From contig JAICKM010000024.1 in assembly GCA_025927935.1 (NCBI GenBank), forward strand, positions 1 through 20,337: a stretch of DNA of 20,337 nt, read 5' to 3'. The translations under genes were made by a program, and so were the position numbers. Positions 14,813 to 20,337 of this stretch are shown here, piece after piece; position 1 is the stretch's first letter, and each line of letters starts with the position of its first letter. The notes beneath the pieces are model-generated. The model did not search any database, was not told where the DNA came from, and saw nothing but the letters and a program-made list of their open reading frames with translations. Source of the stretch: Chloroflexia bacterium. Its GTDB lineage: Bacteria > Chloroflexota > Chloroflexia > QHBQ01 > JADMIH01.

Positions 14813-14848
14813 TCAGGAGAAGAAGAGAGGATTCTCTATCAACTCGTT

Positions 14849-14877
14849 ATTATACCACAACATCCGGTTTATGACAA
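14849..14877 (-). promoter_or_regulatory. Strong sigma70 promoter of the TPR/ATPase-like cassette
   Basis: On the minus strand, TTGTCA (14877-14872), a 17-base spacer and a perfect TATAAT (14854-14849) preceded by TG. Transcription should start near 14842. Confidence 0.75.
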
Positions 14878-14917
14878 GCTCAACATTAGATATTCAGGAG
14901 ATATCAAGGGCTTACGC

Positions 14918-15035
14918 ATCTAAATCAGGCAGGAGCACGAGATTTTATGCGGGAGCTAGAGCCATGGCACCGCCTGGCTCGTGCCTGTCCGCAAACGACA
15001 CTGACGTGCATGTTATATGCGCCCGCCTGATTTAG
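14918..15035. mobile_element. MITE-like element with 11-bp inverted termini
   Basis: CTAAATCAGGC (14920-14930) and GCCTGATTTAG (15025-15035) are perfect inverted repeats 94 bases apart. TACGC occurs just outside both ends (14913-14917 and 15037-15041), like a 5-bp target duplication. An inner inverted repeat GCACGAG (14935-14941) / CTCGTGC (14978-14984) gives the element a large hairpin. It has no coding capacity. It could also be a structured non-coding RNA or a leader of the phosphofructokinase gene. Confidence 0.45.
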
Positions 15036-15088
15036 CTACGCCGGCCCGTGGCACTCCGTCGACACGGGTCGTATTCCGGGCCAATTTG

Positions 15089-15097
15089 TGGTATGCT
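15089..15097 (+). promoter_or_regulatory. Extended -10 promoter for phosphofructokinase gene
   Basis: TGGTATGCT is an extended -10 about 40 bases upstream of the start codon. No convincing -35 is visible. Confidence 0.45.
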
Positions 15098-15137
15098 GGA
15101 CTGAAAATGTTTTGTTCTTCTGGAGGAGGACTCGACC

Positions 15138-16355
15138 ATGCCTGCACAGACAACCACTCCGATCCGCACGCTGGGTGTCCTGACCGGGGGCGGCGACGTA
15201 CCGGGCCTCAACGCGGCGATCAAAGCTCTGGTCTACCGCGCGGAGACCATGGGCATTCGCGTAACCGGTATTCGCGCCGGGTGGGAAGGGATCACGTATC
15301 TCGACCGGGCGCGGGGCCGCGACGATCTGATCTTCCGCCCATTCGACCGCACCACCTGGCACGGCAGCTACCTGATGCCGCTGGACCGCCTCAACACCCG
15401 CACGATCGACCGGCAAGGCGGCACCATCCTGCAATCGTCGCGCACCAACCCGGCCAAAACTAAGGTGTCCGACTTGCCGCCCCATCTCCATAGCTATGGC
15501 GAAGGCCACAGCCCGGATGACCGGGTGGATCTGACGGCGGAGGTCTTAAAGAACCTGGAGTTCCTCGACCTCGACGGATTAGTCGTGATCGGTGGTGACG
15601 ATACGCTGAGCTACGGCGCGGTGCTGGCCGGGCAGGGGGTACCGGTCTGGGGCATTCCCAAGACGATGGACAACGACGTGCCGGGGACCGATTACTGCAT
15701 CGGCTTCCAGACGGCGATCAGCCGGGCGGGCGAGTTCATCGGCCGGGTGCGCTCTACCGCCGGATCCCACCGCGAGACGGTGCTCTTCCGCCTGTTCGGT
15801 CGCGACGCCGGGTTCACAGCGCTGGAAACCGCGATCGTCACCAGCGCCGACCGCCTGCTGATCCCGGAAGTACCGGTCGATGTCAATCACCTGGCCGAGT
15901 TGATCATGCTGGATCGCGAGAATCCGCAGGGCTACTCAATTATGGTGATGTCGGAAGGAGCCAACCTAGGCGGGACGCCGGTGCCCGAAGTGGGACCCGC
16001 CGATGCCTACGGCCACCGCAAAAAGGCCAATATCGCCGAATTCCTGGCTGAGCAACTGGCGGCCTGTGAACCTGGCGTGCGCTTCCTGCCCATTGACCTG
16101 ACCTATTTTCTGCGCAGCGGCGAACCCGAGGTCTATGACAAGCACATGGCGATTTTCTACGCCAACCTGGTCATGAACCTGGTGGCCGAGCGCACCTACG
16201 GGGTCATGGCGGCCCACCGGGCGGGCGACTTTATCTGTACCGATATCCCCGGCAAGAACCTGCACGCCCGGCGGGTGGACCCGGCCGACTACGATGCCAA
16301 TGAGTACCGCCCGAACTTCGTGAACATCGGCAGCACCTACCGCCCGCAGCCGTAA
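15138..16355 (+). CDS. pfp: 6-phosphofructokinase, probably pyrophosphate-dependent
   Basis: This enzyme phosphorylates fructose 6-phosphate to the 1,6-bisphosphate in glycolysis. The start is ATG 15138, eight bases after GGAGGAGG. The 405-residue protein carries the PFKA-family motifs TGGGDVPGLN (16-25), GGTILQSSRTNP, GGDDTL (152-157), PKTMDNDVPGTD (174-185) with catalytic Asp178, and FGRDAGFTAL. Asp155 and Lys175 stand where ATP-dependent enzymes have two glycines (positions 104 and 124 in E. coli PfkA). This pair is the established signature of PPi use, which would make the reaction reversible. Donor choice is inferred from these residues. It is transcribed alone between a MITE-like element and a terminator. 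Confidence 0.92.
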   Translation: MPAQTTTPIRTLGVLTGGGDVPGLNAAIKALVYRAETMGIRVTGIRAGWEGITYLDRARGRDDLIFRPFDRTTWHGSYLMPLDRLNTRTIDRQGGTILQSSRTNPAKTKVSDLPPHLHSYGEGHSPDDRVDLTAEVLKNLEFLDLDGLVVIGGDDTLSYGAVLAGQGVPVWGIPKTMDNDVPGTDYCIGFQTAISRAGEFIGRVRSTAGSHRETVLFRLFGRDAGFTALETAIVTSADRLLIPEVPVDVNHLAELIMLDRENPQGYSIMVMSEGANLGGTPVPEVGPADAYGHRKKANIAEFLAEQLAACEPGVRFLPIDLTYFLRSGEPEVYDKHMAIFYANLVMNLVAERTYGVMAAHRAGDFICTDIPGKNLHARRVDPADYDANEYRPNFVNIGSTYRPQP

Positions 16356-16390
16356 AGCACGACGCCGCGCCACCGAAAGGGAGCAAGCGA

Positions 16391-16412
16391 CTCCCCTCGC
16401 TGCCGCGGGGAG
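16391..16412 (+). terminator. Hairpin downstream of phosphofructokinase gene
   Basis: CTCCCC (16391-16396) and GGGGAG (16407-16412) form a stem with a 10-base loop, immediately before a second, stronger hairpin. It may contribute to termination. Confidence 0.35.
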
Positions 16413-16414
16413 GG

Positions 16415-16448
16415 GGCGCGGGAGAGGTTAGGCCCGCGCCGGGGTTTT
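16415..16448 (+). terminator. Rho-independent-type terminator
   Basis: GGCGCGGG (16415-16422) and CCCGCGCC (16433-16440) form a perfect 8-bp stem with a 10-base loop, followed by GGGG and a short TTTT. It separates the phosphofructokinase unit from the rpmH promoter. Confidence 0.6.
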
Positions 16449-16450
16449 GG

Positions 16451-16479
16451 TTGACACTACCCCGGCGAATCCGTATAAT
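16451..16479 (+). promoter_or_regulatory. Consensus sigma70 promoter of the rpmH operon
   Basis: TTGACA (16451-16456), a 17-base spacer and TATAAT (16474-16479): both hexamers are perfect. Transcription should start near 16486, leaving a leader of about 94 bases before rpmH. Confidence 0.92.
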
Positions 16480-16579
16480 GGGTAGGTGCTTCGCGGCTTG
16501 GCCGGGGTTGCAACATGCCCCGAGTGAGCGCGAGCCGTGTTTATATTATCGCCATTAACACAGGAGTAGCAAACCGTCA

Positions 16580-16741
16580 ATGAGCAAGCGCACTTATCAG
16601 CCCAAGCGCGTGCCCCGCAAGCGCGAACATGGATTTCTGAAGCGAATGGCCACCCGCGGGGGTCGCCTGGTGCTGGCCGCCCGGCGCCAGAAGGGCCGCT
16701 ACCGGCTGACCATCGGCAGCGAGCAGAAGGGTCCCCGCTAA
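16580..16741 (+). CDS. rpmH: 50S ribosomal protein L34
   Basis: This 53-residue basic protein is a component of the large ribosomal subunit. The sequence begins [19 protein letters not shown] and continues [25 protein letters not shown], the classic L34 pattern, with a C-terminal extension of about eight residues (IGSEQKGPR). ATG 16580 is the only start in frame; AGGAG lies 13 bases upstream, a rather long spacing. It is the first gene of the core operon. Its whole length is also open in a second frame that continues into rnpA, and its TAA shares a base with the likely rnpA start. Confidence 0.95.
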   Translation: MSKRTYQPKRVPRKREHGFLKRMATRGGRLVLAARRQKGRYRLTIGSEQKGPR

Positions 16742-17187
16742 TTACGGAGCCGCGCCGGGAACCCGATCCGCCCGCCGGACGGGTCCCGTCCCCCCCGCGC
16801 TTCGGCTTCAGCCGGGCCCACCGTCTCGCGCGGGGGGCCGAGATCGCGCGAGTCCGCCGGGCCGGGCGCTCATGGACCCAGGGTCCCCTGGTGCTGTATG
16901 CGGCCCCCGGTTCACCGGCCGCCCTCACCCGGGCGGCCTTTATCGCAGGAAAGAAGCTGGGCGATGCCGTCCAGCGCAACCGGGCCAAACGCTGGATGCG
17001 TGAAGCCTTTCGCTTACAACTTCCGTATATAAAACAAGGCTGGGATCTGATTTGGATCGCCCGGCCCAGTATGGATCAGGCGGAGTTCCGCCGGGTCCAG
17101 GCCGTGATGCTGGAATGTTTGAAGCGAGCACACCTGTATGAAAACACTGGCACTGGGGCTTATCCGCCTCTATCAGAAGACCATTAG
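16741..17187 (+). CDS. rnpA: Ribonuclease P protein component, probable ATT start
   Basis: This is the protein subunit of RNase P, which helps the RNA catalyst trim tRNA 5' leaders. The conserved core is clear: [31 protein letters not shown], then [23 protein letters not shown] with the RNR motif (79-81), and [10 protein letters not shown]. The first ATG/GTG/TTG in frame is GTG 16891, which would remove about half of the RNA-binding core, and no ATG/GTG/TTG occurs in any forward frame from 16742 to the conserved N-terminus. ATT 16741, overlapping the rpmH TAA with AAGGG nine bases upstream, is the best start and gives 148 residues. The frame is open back to a TAG at 16567, through all of rpmH. 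The 3' end overlaps yidD by 50 bases. Confidence 0.88.
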   Translation: MTEPRREPDPPAGRVPSPPRFGFSRAHRLARGAEIARVRRAGRSWTQGPLVLYAAPGSPAALTRAAFIAGKKLGDAVQRNRAKRWMREAFRLQLPYIKQGWDLIWIARPSMDQAEFRRVQAVMLECLKRAHLYENTGTGAYPPLSEDH

Positions 17188-17347
17188 CCAGGCCCTGCCG
17201 CCGACCTGCCGGTTCGTCCCGAGCTGTTCGGAATACGGGTACCAGGCGATTGCCAAGCACGGCTTCCTGAAAGGCTCGTTGCTGGCGGGGTGGCGTATTT
17301 TGCGCTGTAACCCCTTTAACGACGGCGGTTTCGACCCCGTCCCGTAA
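17138..17347 (+). CDS. yidD: Membrane protein insertion efficiency factor YidD
   Basis: YidD is a small membrane-associated protein that supports YidC-dependent insertion. The 69 residues contain the family core: an amphipathic start ([20 protein letters not shown]), [17 protein letters not shown] with C24 and C30, and [21 protein letters not shown] with C57. The sequence ends at the conserved DPVP. ATG 17138 lies inside the end of rnpA, a 50-base overlap that suggests translational coupling, since no clear ribosome site precedes it. Confidence 0.93.
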   Translation: MKTLALGLIRLYQKTISQALPPTCRFVPSCSEYGYQAIAKHGFLKGSLLAGWRILRCNPFNDGGFDPVP

Positions 17348-17360
17348 GGAGACCCAGGAA

Positions 17361-18482
17361 TTGCCAATTTGGGATCAATTTGTCCAACTGCTTGAAGAAT
17401 CGCTCAAGCTGATCAACCAATGGGTCGGCAACCCCGGCGTCGCGATCATTATTTTCACCTTGATCGTGAAAGTGCTCACGTTGCCGCTGACCCTGAAGTC
17501 GATCAAGTCGATGCGCGAAACGCAGCGGATTCAGCCGTTGATCAAGGAAGTCAATAAGCGCTTTAAGGACGATAAAGCCAAGCAGCAAGCCGAGACGATG
17601 CGCCTCTACCAGGAGCACGGCGTGAACCCCATGGGCAGTTGCTTGCCGATGGTGCTGCAAATCCCCATCTTCTTCGCTCTCTATAACGCGCTGATCACGC
17701 TGGTGCAGCACGACCCGCACTTCGCCACCTCTTTCCTGTGGGTGCATGACCTGTCGAAAGCCGACCCGCTGTATGTCTGGCCCGTCCTGTCGGGTGCGTT
17801 CCAGTTCCTCGGCAACCGCATGGCGCAGCCGTATGGATCGAATAAAAACGCCGATGCGCAACAGGCCATGATGAACAAGATCATGCAGTTCATGCCGATC
17901 TATCTGATCGTCATCTATCTGAACTTTGCCGCCGGTGCCGTGATTTACTGGACGTTCTCGGCGCTCTTCAGTGCGGTACAGACGTACTTCATCAACGGCT
18001 TCGGCACGTTACCCGATGTGCCGGGCTTGCACTGGTTGCCCAAGCGCCCGCTGCCGCCGCCCACACCCGAGGTGTTGAACGAACTCGCGCAGATCGACGC
18101 CCGCGCCGATGCCGAAAAGAGCGGACGTGGTCCCGCGGCGACGAGCCAGCCCGCGCCGAGCCAGGCCGCCGCGTATCGCCAGGCGGCCGCCCGCCGCCCG
18201 GCCACGAACGGCAACGGCGCGCCGCGCAAAAAGAGCTTCATGGAAAAGATGATGGAGCAGGCGCTCGCTGCGCAGGAAGCGCAGCAGGCCGCCGCTGCCG
18301 CGCGGGCGGACGGTACCGTGATCGACGCCGAGACTCGTCCCCTCGCGCCGGACGCTATTGCACCGGCGGGGGAGAAGCCGACCGATAGCCGCGGGTTCGC
18401 GCTGCCGGCGAACGGCACCACGGATGAGACGGCGACGGCCACGGGGGCCACGTTACCGCGCAAGCGCAAAAGCAAACGCTAA
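17361..18482 (+). CDS. yidC: Membrane protein insertase YidC/Oxa1 family
   Basis: YidC inserts proteins into the cytoplasmic membrane, with or without SecYEG. The start is TTG 17361, with AAGGAG (overlapping the yidD stop) nine bases upstream. The 373-residue protein has the short five-helix core: TM segments near 24-44, 91-115, 136-153, 173-191 and 192-211, with PLTLKSIKSM and GVNPMGSCLPMVLQIPIFFALY matching Oxa1 signatures. No lipoprotein signal or large periplasmic domain is present. The conserved groove arginine of TM1 appears to be lysine (Lys37 in IVKVLTLPLT). Residues 225-373 are a Pro/Ala-rich cytoplasmic tail ending in RKRKSKR, a possible ribosome-contacting basic end. Confidence 0.93.
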   Translation: MPIWDQFVQLLEESLKLINQWVGNPGVAIIIFTLIVKVLTLPLTLKSIKSMRETQRIQPLIKEVNKRFKDDKAKQQAETMRLYQEHGVNPMGSCLPMVLQIPIFFALYNALITLVQHDPHFATSFLWVHDLSKADPLYVWPVLSGAFQFLGNRMAQPYGSNKNADAQQAMMNKIMQFMPIYLIVIYLNFAAGAVIYWTFSALFSAVQTYFINGFGTLPDVPGLHWLPKRPLPPPTPEVLNELAQIDARADAEKSGRGPAATSQPAPSQAAAYRQAAARRPATNGNGAPRKKSFMEKMMEQALAAQEAQQAAAAARADGTVIDAETRPLAPDAIAPAGEKPTDSRGFALPANGTTDETATATGATLPRKRKSKR

Positions 18483-18504
18483 CGACGGGAGGAACCATAC
18501 CCAG

Positions 18505-19494
18505 ATGGCAATGCGACAGGTGGAGATCCAGGCGCGCAGTGTGGAAGAAGCAGTGCGCCTGGCGCTCGAGCAGATGGGCCGCACCCGCGAGCAAGTCGAT
18601 ATCCAGGTGCTGGCCGGGACCGAGACCGGGAGTGAGGACGACGAAGTACTGGTGCGTGTGACCGCGCGCGAGCAGTTGTCCGGCGCCCGCGAACGCGAAC
18701 TGCGCCAGGCGCGCGAGTCCGGCCAGCCGGTCGAGGCGGCGCCCCGCCCCTATCCCCCCGCCCGCGAGCGCGGGCCGGCCGGCCCCCCCCGCGAAGGCTT
18801 TCGCAACGAAGCTCCCCGTGCGCCGCGTAGCGACCGCTATGATCGCGGCCCGCGCAACGACCGCTATGACCGCGGCCCGCGGGGCGAGGCGTTTGACCGC
18901 CCCGGCGCCACCAGCGAACCGCCCCCGCCCGGCGAGATCGAGATCGATGCCGCGTTGAGCCAGCCGGCCGATGCCGATGCGGCCAATTTCGCCACCCCCG
19001 CCGACGCGGTCGCCCCCGTCGCCGCCGAGATTTTGCAGCACTTGCTTGTCGGCATGCGCTTCCGCGGGCGCATCACGCGCCCCGATCCGGCGGACGAAGC
19101 CGGCATCAATTTTCAGGATGAAGATACCTCCGTGGTGCTCGACATTACCGGGTTGACCGAGCAAGACCAGCAGTTGCTGATCGGCCGCCGCGGCGAGAAC
19201 CTGACGGCGCTCCAGTTCATGGTCAACTTGCTGCTGGGCGCCCAGACCGACCTCTGGGCGCGCGTGGTGGTCGATGTGAACGGCTACCGCGTGCGGCGCA
19301 AGGAAGCGCTGACCATGCTGGCCGAGCGCATGGCCGAGCGGGTGATGGAGCAGGGCCAGCCCTATCCGCTGGAGCCGATGTCGCCCTATGATCGCCGGAT
19401 TGTGCACATGGCGCTGGCCGAACACCCGCAGGTGATGACCGAAAGCACCGGCGAGGGCGAAGAGCGCCGTGTCGTGATTATGCCGCGGCAATAG
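18505..19494 (+). CDS. khpB: RNA-binding protein Jag/KhpB (Jag_N, KH, R3H)
   Basis: This 329-residue single-stranded-nucleic-acid binder is linked in other bacteria to cell elongation and division through RNA. ATG 18505 lies 12 bases after GGGAGG; an ATG at 18511 is also possible. Residues 1-55 form the Jag_N domain (VEIQARSVEEAVRLALEQMG). Residues 56-175 are a charged, Arg/Pro-rich disordered linker with a tandem DRYDRGPR repeat. The KH domain spans about 180-260, with the GRRG loop at 227-230. The R3H motif follows (YDRRIVHMALAEH, 295-307). The 22-base gap after yidC and one-base gap before the kinase gene show an operon. Confidence 0.93.
   Translation: MAMRQVEIQARSVEEAVRLALEQMGRTREQVDIQVLAGTETGSEDDEVLVRVTAREQLSGARERELRQARESGQPVEAAPRPYPPARERGPAGPPREGFRNEAPRAPRSDRYDRGPRNDRYDRGPRGEAFDRPGATSEPPPPGEIEIDAALSQPADADAANFATPADAVAPVAAEILQHLLVGMRFRGRITRPDPADEAGINFQDEDTSVVLDITGLTEQDQQLLIGRRGENLTALQFMVNLLLGAQTDLWARVVVDVNGYRVRRKEALTMLAERMAERVMEQGQPYPLEPMSPYDRRIVHMALAEHPQVMTESTGEGEERRVVIMPRQ
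18832..18885 (+). repeat. Two 27-base tandem repeats in the khpB linker
   Basis: Units 18832-18858 and 18859-18885 match at 23 of 27 bases and each encode DRYDRGPR plus one residue. This is a recent in-frame duplication in the disordered linker. Confidence 0.75.
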
Positions 19495-19495
19495 C

Positions 19496-20337
19496 TTGCA
19501 AGCCCCTGAGTACCTCGTTGTAGGGCACGTAACGAAAGACCTGCTGGCCGGCGGCGCCATCCGCGCGGGCGGCACGGCGCTGTATGCCGGGCTGACGGTG
19601 CAGGAGTTGGGCGTCCAGGCGGCCATCGTCACCGCGCTGGCGCCCGCCGATCAGGATCTGCTGGCGCCCGCCGCAGCCGCCGGTATTCTCTGCCACGTCC
19701 TGCCCTCCACCGAGACGACGACCTATGCCATCACCTATCACGGTGAGGCGCGGGACATGCATCTCGCCGGCCGGGCAACCTTGCTCACTCCCGCCGATAT
19801 TCCCGCCGGCTGGCGGGACACCCCGATCTTGCACCTGGGGCCGGTGGCCGCCGAACTCGACGCGACGGCGGACTGGAATGCGTGCTGCCCCAATGCGCTG
19901 GTCGCGGTCACGCCGCAAGGGTGGCTGCGCACCTTTGATGCCGCCGGCCTGATGAGTCCGGCCCCCTGGACCACCGCCCGCAGCCTGCTCGACCGTGCCG
20001 ATGTGCTCGTTATGAGCGGCGAAGACGTGGGCAACGACCAGGAAGCGCTGATGCACTATGTCGGCATGGCGCGGCTGGCGGTGGTGACAGCGGGCGCGGA
20101 CGGCGCCACGCTCTACGAACGCGGGCGCGCGCTCGGCACAGTGCCCTCCTGCCAGGCGGCGCCGGTCGATTTTACCGGCGCGGGCGACGTGTTCACGGCG
20201 GCTTTCCTGGTCGGCTATCGGGAATCGGGCGATATGTGGCGAGCTGCCGCCTTCGCCCACGCCGCCGCCGCGTTTGCTATCGAGGGCATGGGCACCTCCG
20301 GCATCGCCACCCGCCCGCGGGTCGAGGCCCGCATGGC
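19496..20337 (+). CDS. PfkB/ribokinase-family carbohydrate kinase (runs off right edge)
   Basis: The frame starts at TTG 19496, one base after the khpB stop, and is open to the window edge (280 codons). It begins EYLVVGHVTKDLL and then GGTALYAGLTVQELG, the N-terminal PfkB pattern. DFTGAGDVFTAAFLVGY at 225-241 is PfkB signature 2, with catalytic base Asp231. Upstream of this TTG no other start exists in frame after a TGA at 19475, so TTG is required; there is no ribosome site, and coupling to khpB is likely. It should phosphorylate a sugar, nucleoside or related alcohol; the substrate cannot be told. Only the extreme C-terminus is missing. Confidence 0.87.
   Translation, partial: MQAPEYLVVGHVTKDLLAGGAIRAGGTALYAGLTVQELGVQAAIVTALAPADQDLLAPAAAAGILCHVLPSTETTTYAITYHGEARDMHLAGRATLLTPADIPAGWRDTPILHLGPVAAELDATADWNACCPNALVAVTPQGWLRTFDAAGLMSPAPWTTARSLLDRADVLVMSGEDVGNDQEALMHYVGMARLAVVTAGADGATLYERGRALGTVPSCQAAPVDFTGAGDVFTAAFLVGYRESGDMWRAAAFAHAAAAFAIEGMGTSGIATRPRVEARM

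Noticed and set aside
16451..16580. Replication origin near rpmH
   Set aside because: rpmH is often next to dnaA, but here the upstream neighbour is phosphofructokinase, and I saw no cluster of TTATCCACA-type DnaA boxes.
16783..16800. Sequencing indel in the C-run as the reason rnpA lacks a start
   Set aside because: All three forward frames lack ATG, GTG and TTG between the rpmH stop and the RnpA core, so one missing or extra base would not restore a normal start.
18355..19632. A 425-codon reverse-strand open frame
   Set aside because: It is antisense to khpB and the kinase start; its His/Gly-rich composition mirrors their codons and it has no family pattern.
1..20337. CRISPR arrays, tRNA and rRNA genes, transposase genes
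   Set aside because: I saw no regularly spaced repeats, cloverleaf with CCA-end pattern, rRNA signature or transposase/integrase sequence by reading both strands; a tRNA or Rfam scan could not be run.

Overview
This is a GC-rich bacterial chromosome segment. The rpmH-rnpA-yidD-yidC-jag core cluster, a lipoprotein with a long Thr/Pro-rich linker, a DUF4332 protein, a PPi-type phosphofructokinase and wide use of GTG/TTG starts fit Chloroflexota best. That placement is an inference from gene content. No rRNA, tRNA, CRISPR array, transposase or recognisable phage gene was seen.

Layout. Positions 1-557 (-) hold the N-terminal part of an S9-type (prolyl oligopeptidase-like) peptidase that runs off the left edge. 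A divergent promoter region follows, then a lipoprotein (873-1598, +) and a patatin-like lipase (1672-2640, +). On the minus strand, one operon runs from a consensus -35 at 5162 through a PduO-type cobalamin adenosyltransferase, an ArsB-like permease and a UspA-like protein. Further minus-strand genes encode a small helical protein, a DUF4332 protein and an MscL channel with an added CxxC/CxxC tail. On the plus strand come a D-2-hydroxyacid dehydrogenase whose promoter predicts a leaderless mRNA, and a large DnaQ-DinG exonuclease-helicase. Next is a gene-poor 700-base gap with one doubtful zinc-ribbon ORF, then a KefB/YbaL-type antiporter.

A strong minus-strand promoter (14877-14849) drives a small accessory cassette: a doubtful 71-codon ORF, a two-TPR protein overlapping it by ATGA, and a shortened RepA/AAA_25-like ATPase whose Walker A lysine is missing. 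Next to its promoter is a 118-base element with 11-bp inverted termini that looks like a MITE. A phosphofructokinase follows with the PPi signature (Asp155, Lys175), then a hairpin terminator.

The right end is the core operon, with a textbook TTGACA-17-TATAAT promoter: rpmH, rnpA, yidD, yidC, jag/khpB and a PfkB-family sugar kinase that runs off the right edge. These genes link ribosome and RNase P supply to membrane-protein insertion and RNA binding. rnpA has no ATG, GTG or TTG upstream of its conserved core, and its frame is open through all of rpmH. An ATT overlapping the rpmH stop is the best start candidate. The most noteworthy items are this rnpA arrangement, the degenerate ATPase/TPR cassette, the MITE-like element, a three-copy palindromic intergenic repeat and the leaderless dehydrogenase.
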